Below, piece by piece: positions 5,739-8,027 of a DNA stretch of 8,027 nucleotides (positions are counted from its first letter, which is position 1; each line of letters opens with the position of its first letter). The position numbers and the translations under genes were made by a program. Under the pieces are notes generated by a model, which saw nothing but the letters and a program-made list of their open reading frames with translations, was not told the origin of the DNA and did not search any database. The stretch is from Deltaproteobacteria bacterium (GTDB taxonomy: Bacteria > Desulfobacterota > Binatia > Binatales > Binataceae), in the NCBI GenBank assembly GCA_003161515.1, contig PMOH01000474.1, positions 2,091 through 10,117 of the forward strand, given 5' to 3'.

Positions 5739-7990
5739 CAGGCCACCGCCTCGATTCGCGCCGGCACGTGCTTGTGAAACGGCGTGCCCGCGAACCAGTC
5801 GCGATCCTCGGTGACCGTCAATTCATTGGGCGCGACTCCGTGCTGAAATTCCTGGCCTTCGCGATCCGGGTACCACAGTCCGGTGCCGTTCGGCAGCGCG
5901 ACGTGACCAGGCAGCATCGTATCCGTCAGCTCGACTACACTCTCGGCACTCGCGCGCTTGGTTGTGATGCGTACGCGACCGCCACTTTGGATTCCAAGTG
6001 CGGCGGCGTCAGCGGGATTCATCCATAACGCGCCGGCCGGATCCTTCGGGCGCCATTTCGGATCGCGGATGATCGTGTTGGCGGTCCCGGAGCGTCGCTG
6101 CCCGGCCGACAGCACGAATGGAAACTCCGGGTCGTGCGCTGGATGCTCATCGCGAAGTGATTTCAGCTCGGGCATCAACTCGGCGATCGTCAGATTGACT
6201 TTCTGGTCGTGAATTCTGCGCCAGGTTTCTTCATATGGATCGACGCTCATCACGACTCCCGAACGATTTTTCAGAATCGCGTCGAACAGCGCGTTTGCGA
6301 GTGCGGGACCGTTTTCGCTGAAGCCCGCCCGACGCAATGACTCCGGATATCTGCGCGCGAAGTTGAGCGCGATACCGAAGAGTGATGCGGCATTTTCGTT
6401 TCCCGCACCAAGCGTCGGGCCGAGAGTCTCATACAGCAGGACGGTCATCACTTCCGACAGATGAGGCCGCTCCGAAACGACTCGCATCAGCTCCATCGCA
6501 TATTCGGCACGCCCTTTGGCGGCGGCCGCGTGCAGCGGAGCGACGTCCTCATCGGTCATCGCGCCAATCGCGCGAACCAGCCGGCGATGAATTTCTCCCT
6601 CAGGCAGCGTTCCGGGGAGAGCATCGAGGATCGGCGCGCGCAGCGTGAACGTGTTGGCGTAGTCGGTCTCGGTATGGAACGCCGCGCCGAAGAAAGTCGC
6701 TTCCCATTTTTCGTATTGCGACGACGCCGGCAGGACGTAGTGCGCCTCGCGCGCGGTTTCGCTCATCGCAACATCGATCACGACTACAAATTCCAGCGCG
6801 CGCAACGCTTCGCGCATCCGCGTGCTGTCGGCGACCGAGTGCGCGGGATTTTCGCTCTCGATGAGCATCGCGCGGAAACGCTTGGGATGGTCGGTCAGGA
6901 TTTCATCGGGAATCACGTTGGCCGGAATCATCCCGCCGATGATGCGATGACCGCCGACGGGGCTGGTCTGCGACGAGAGCGCTCCGCCGAACATCCCGGT
7001 GAGACTCGTGCCCGCATTCATGCCGCCGGCCTTCCCGACGTTTCCAGTCACCGCGAAGAGAAGCTTCTCCAGGTACGAGTTGAGCGTGCTGTGGAGCGAC
7101 TGCTCGATACCGAGATCTTCATAAACCGAAACGCTCGACGCGCGCGCGATTCGGCGCGCCACGTCGCGAACCAAAGATTCGTCGAGGCCCGCGCGCTTGC
7201 AGTAATCCGCGACCGGCACCTCGTTCAGCGCCGCGAAAAGTTCATCGCTGTTTTGCGTGCGCTCGCAAATGTAGTCGTGACTGATCAGATCCTCCTGCAC
7301 GAGCACGCCAAGAATCGCCGAGAGACAGAAAGCGTCGGTGCCGGGACGTACTCGCAAATGAAAATCCGCCATATCGGCGGTTTCGGTGCGGCGCGGATCG
7401 ATCACGACCAGTGCGCGGTTCGGGTCGGCCGCGATGTCGCGCAGAATCGGACGCGCGCGCTGAAAGCCATGCGACTGCCATGGATTCTTGCCGACGAATA
7501 CGGCGACCTCGGCTTGCTGGTAGCTTCCGCTGAGGCCGGTCCCAAAAAGTTGATGGTCCACCCAAAACTCGCCGGTCTTTTCCTGCGCCAGCGCGTTGGA
7601 GCTGAACACGGAACCAAGCGCGCGCCTGGTTGACGCACCGTAGCTGCCGCACAGGTGATTGCCCTGCCCGCCGCCACCGTAATAGAAGATGCTCGCGCCG
7701 CCGTGAGTATCGCGCACGCGCCTGAAGCCGGCCGCGACCTCGCGAATCGCGGTGTCCCAGTCGATTTCCTCGAAGGTGCCGTCGGGACGCCGCCGCAGCG
7801 GCGAGGTCAGGCGATCACGGCCGTTCTGGTAGAAGTCAATTCGCTGCGCCTTCTCGCAGGCGTAGCCCTTCGACGCGACGTGATCGCGATTTCCGCGCAC
7901 GCGAGTGATGTGACGCCCGTCGAGCTTCACCTCGACTCCGCAGTTAACGCTGCACAGTATGCAAATGGTTTTCTGCCAGTCGTCGCTCAT
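5738..7990 (-). CDS. Molybdopterin-dependent oxidoreductase (MopB/formate dehydrogenase-like, stand-alone)
   Basis: This 750-residue cytoplasmic-type enzyme of the DMSO reductase superfamily has no Tat signal. The N-terminal [4Fe-4S] site is complete: Cys10, Cys13, Cys17 and Cys45 (C-x2-C-x3-C-x27-C). Cofactor-domain landmarks follow: YYGGGGQGN, FVGKNPWQSHG, VVIDPRRTETADMAD, FAVTGNVGKAGGMNAG, IESENPAHS and VVIDVAMSETAREAHYVLPA. A largely helical stretch of about 120 residues (roughly 480-600) precedes the C-terminal molybdopterin-guanine-dinucleotide binding domain (from about 623, FPFVLSAGQRRSGTANT). At the position where formate dehydrogenase has Cys or Sec the sequence is AQEKTGEFWV (135-144), with no Cys, Sec or Ser. 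The substrate is therefore uncertain, and no electron-transfer subunit is present here. I chose the ATG at 7990, with GGGAGG six nt upstream; an ATG seven codons earlier (8011) would give 757 residues. Confidence 0.93.
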   Translation of the reverse strand: MSDDWQKTICILCSVNCGVEVKLDGRHITRVRGNRDHVASKGYACEKAQRIDFYQNGRDRLTSPLRRRPDGTFEEIDWDTAIREVAAGFRRVRDTHGGASIFYYGGGGQGNHLCGSYGASTRRALGSVFSSNALAQEKTGEFWVDHQLFGTGLSGSYQQAEVAVFVGKNPWQSHGFQRARPILRDIAADPNRALVVIDPRRTETADMADFHLRVRPGTDAFCLSAILGVLVQEDLISHDYICERTQNSDELFAALNEVPVADYCKRAGLDESLVRDVARRIARASSVSVYEDLGIEQSLHSTLNSYLEKLLFAVTGNVGKAGGMNAGTSLTGMFGGALSSQTSPVGGHRIIGGMIPANVIPDEILTDHPKRFRAMLIESENPAHSVADSTRMREALRALEFVVVIDVAMSETAREAHYVLPASSQYEKWEATFFGAAFHTETDYANTFTLRAPILDALPGTLPEGEIHRRLVRAIGAMTDEDVAPLHAAAAKGRAEYAMELMRVVSERPHLSEVMTVLLYETLGPTLGAGNENAASLFGIALNFARRYPESLRRAGFSENGPALANALFDAILKNRSGVVMSVDPYEETWRRIHDQKVNLTIAELMPELKSLRDEHPAHDPEFPFVLSAGQRRSGTANTIIRDPKWRPKDPAGALWMNPADAAALGIQSGGRVRITTKRASAESVVELTDTMLPGHVALPNGTGLWYPDREGQEFQHGVAPNELTVTEDRDWFAGTPFHKHVPARIEAVA

Positions 7991-7996
7991 GGCGGG

Positions 7997-8002
7997 CCTC
8001 CC
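7997..8002 (-). promoter_or_regulatory. Strong ribosome binding site deciding the oxidoreductase start
   Basis: The minus-strand sequence GGGAGG lies six nt upstream of the ATG at 7990. If translation began at the earlier in-frame ATG (8011), this strong site would lie inside the coding region and the earlier ATG would have only weak upstream sequence. The protein from 7990 also begins MSDDWQKT directly before the iron-sulfur motif, as family members commonly do. Confidence 0.7.
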
Positions 8003-8027
8003 TGAGTTCATCTATCGAACTACATAG

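Noticed and set aside
5196..6028. Overlapping plus-strand open frames opposite the hxlR and oxidoreductase ends
   Set aside because: They are antisense to two recognised genes, Arg/Pro-rich and without a supported start.
6461..7633. Long plus-strand open frame (390 codons) opposite the oxidoreductase
   Set aside because: The complementary strand encodes conserved molybdopterin-binding motifs throughout. The antisense product is Arg-rich and featureless.

Overview
The window reads as chromosomal DNA from a GC-rich (by eye about 60% GC) Gram-negative-type bacterium. It has an RND efflux pump of the MdtB/MdtC kind and two small exported lipoprotein-like proteins. Its enzyme set (an ACAD10/ACAD11-type kinase, an amidase-signature hydrolase and a lone molybdopterin oxidoreductase) is typical of metabolically broad soil lineages such as Binatota/Desulfobacterota-like or Acidobacteria-like groups. 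That placement is an inference of low confidence, because no rRNA or marker gene is present.

Layout. Positions 1-350 (+) hold the last 115 codons of an RND inner-membrane transporter, followed by a weak terminator-like hairpin. Positions 351-901 form a convergent intergenic region without a credible gene. It contains a roughly 21-bp degenerate tandem array (391-490) running into a dispersed-type repeat (486-523), a second dispersed-type hairpin repeat (671-709) and a GC-rich hairpin (719-738). From 8011 down to 902 everything lies on the minus strand in one run of seven genes: molybdopterin oxidoreductase, HxlR regulator, SAM methyltransferase, a novel lipoprotein, a DUF2846 lipoprotein, an APH-fold kinase and an amidase.

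Organisation. Junctions are tight: 1-nt overlap (TGATG), 47-nt gap, 62-nt gap, 4-nt overlap (ATGA), 1-nt overlap (TAGTG) and 2-nt gap. The 62-nt gap contains a good extended -10 element, so the run may be two transcription units: oxidoreductase-hxlR-methyltransferase, and lipoprotein-DUF2846-kinase-amidase. Three of the seven genes start with GTG.

Function. HxlR probably controls its own operon with the oxidoreductase; it keeps a single N-terminal cysteine, as in redox/electrophile-sensing members. The oxidoreductase has the [4Fe-4S] cysteines but no Cys/Sec at the usual molybdenum-ligand position. The kinase and amidase suggest activation and hydrolysis of organic substrates. How the two lipoproteins relate to these cytoplasmic enzymes is unknown and is the most puzzling part of the window. 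No complete, clearly new system is evident; the best leads are the coupled lipoprotein-kinase-amidase chain and the unusual Mo-ligand site.
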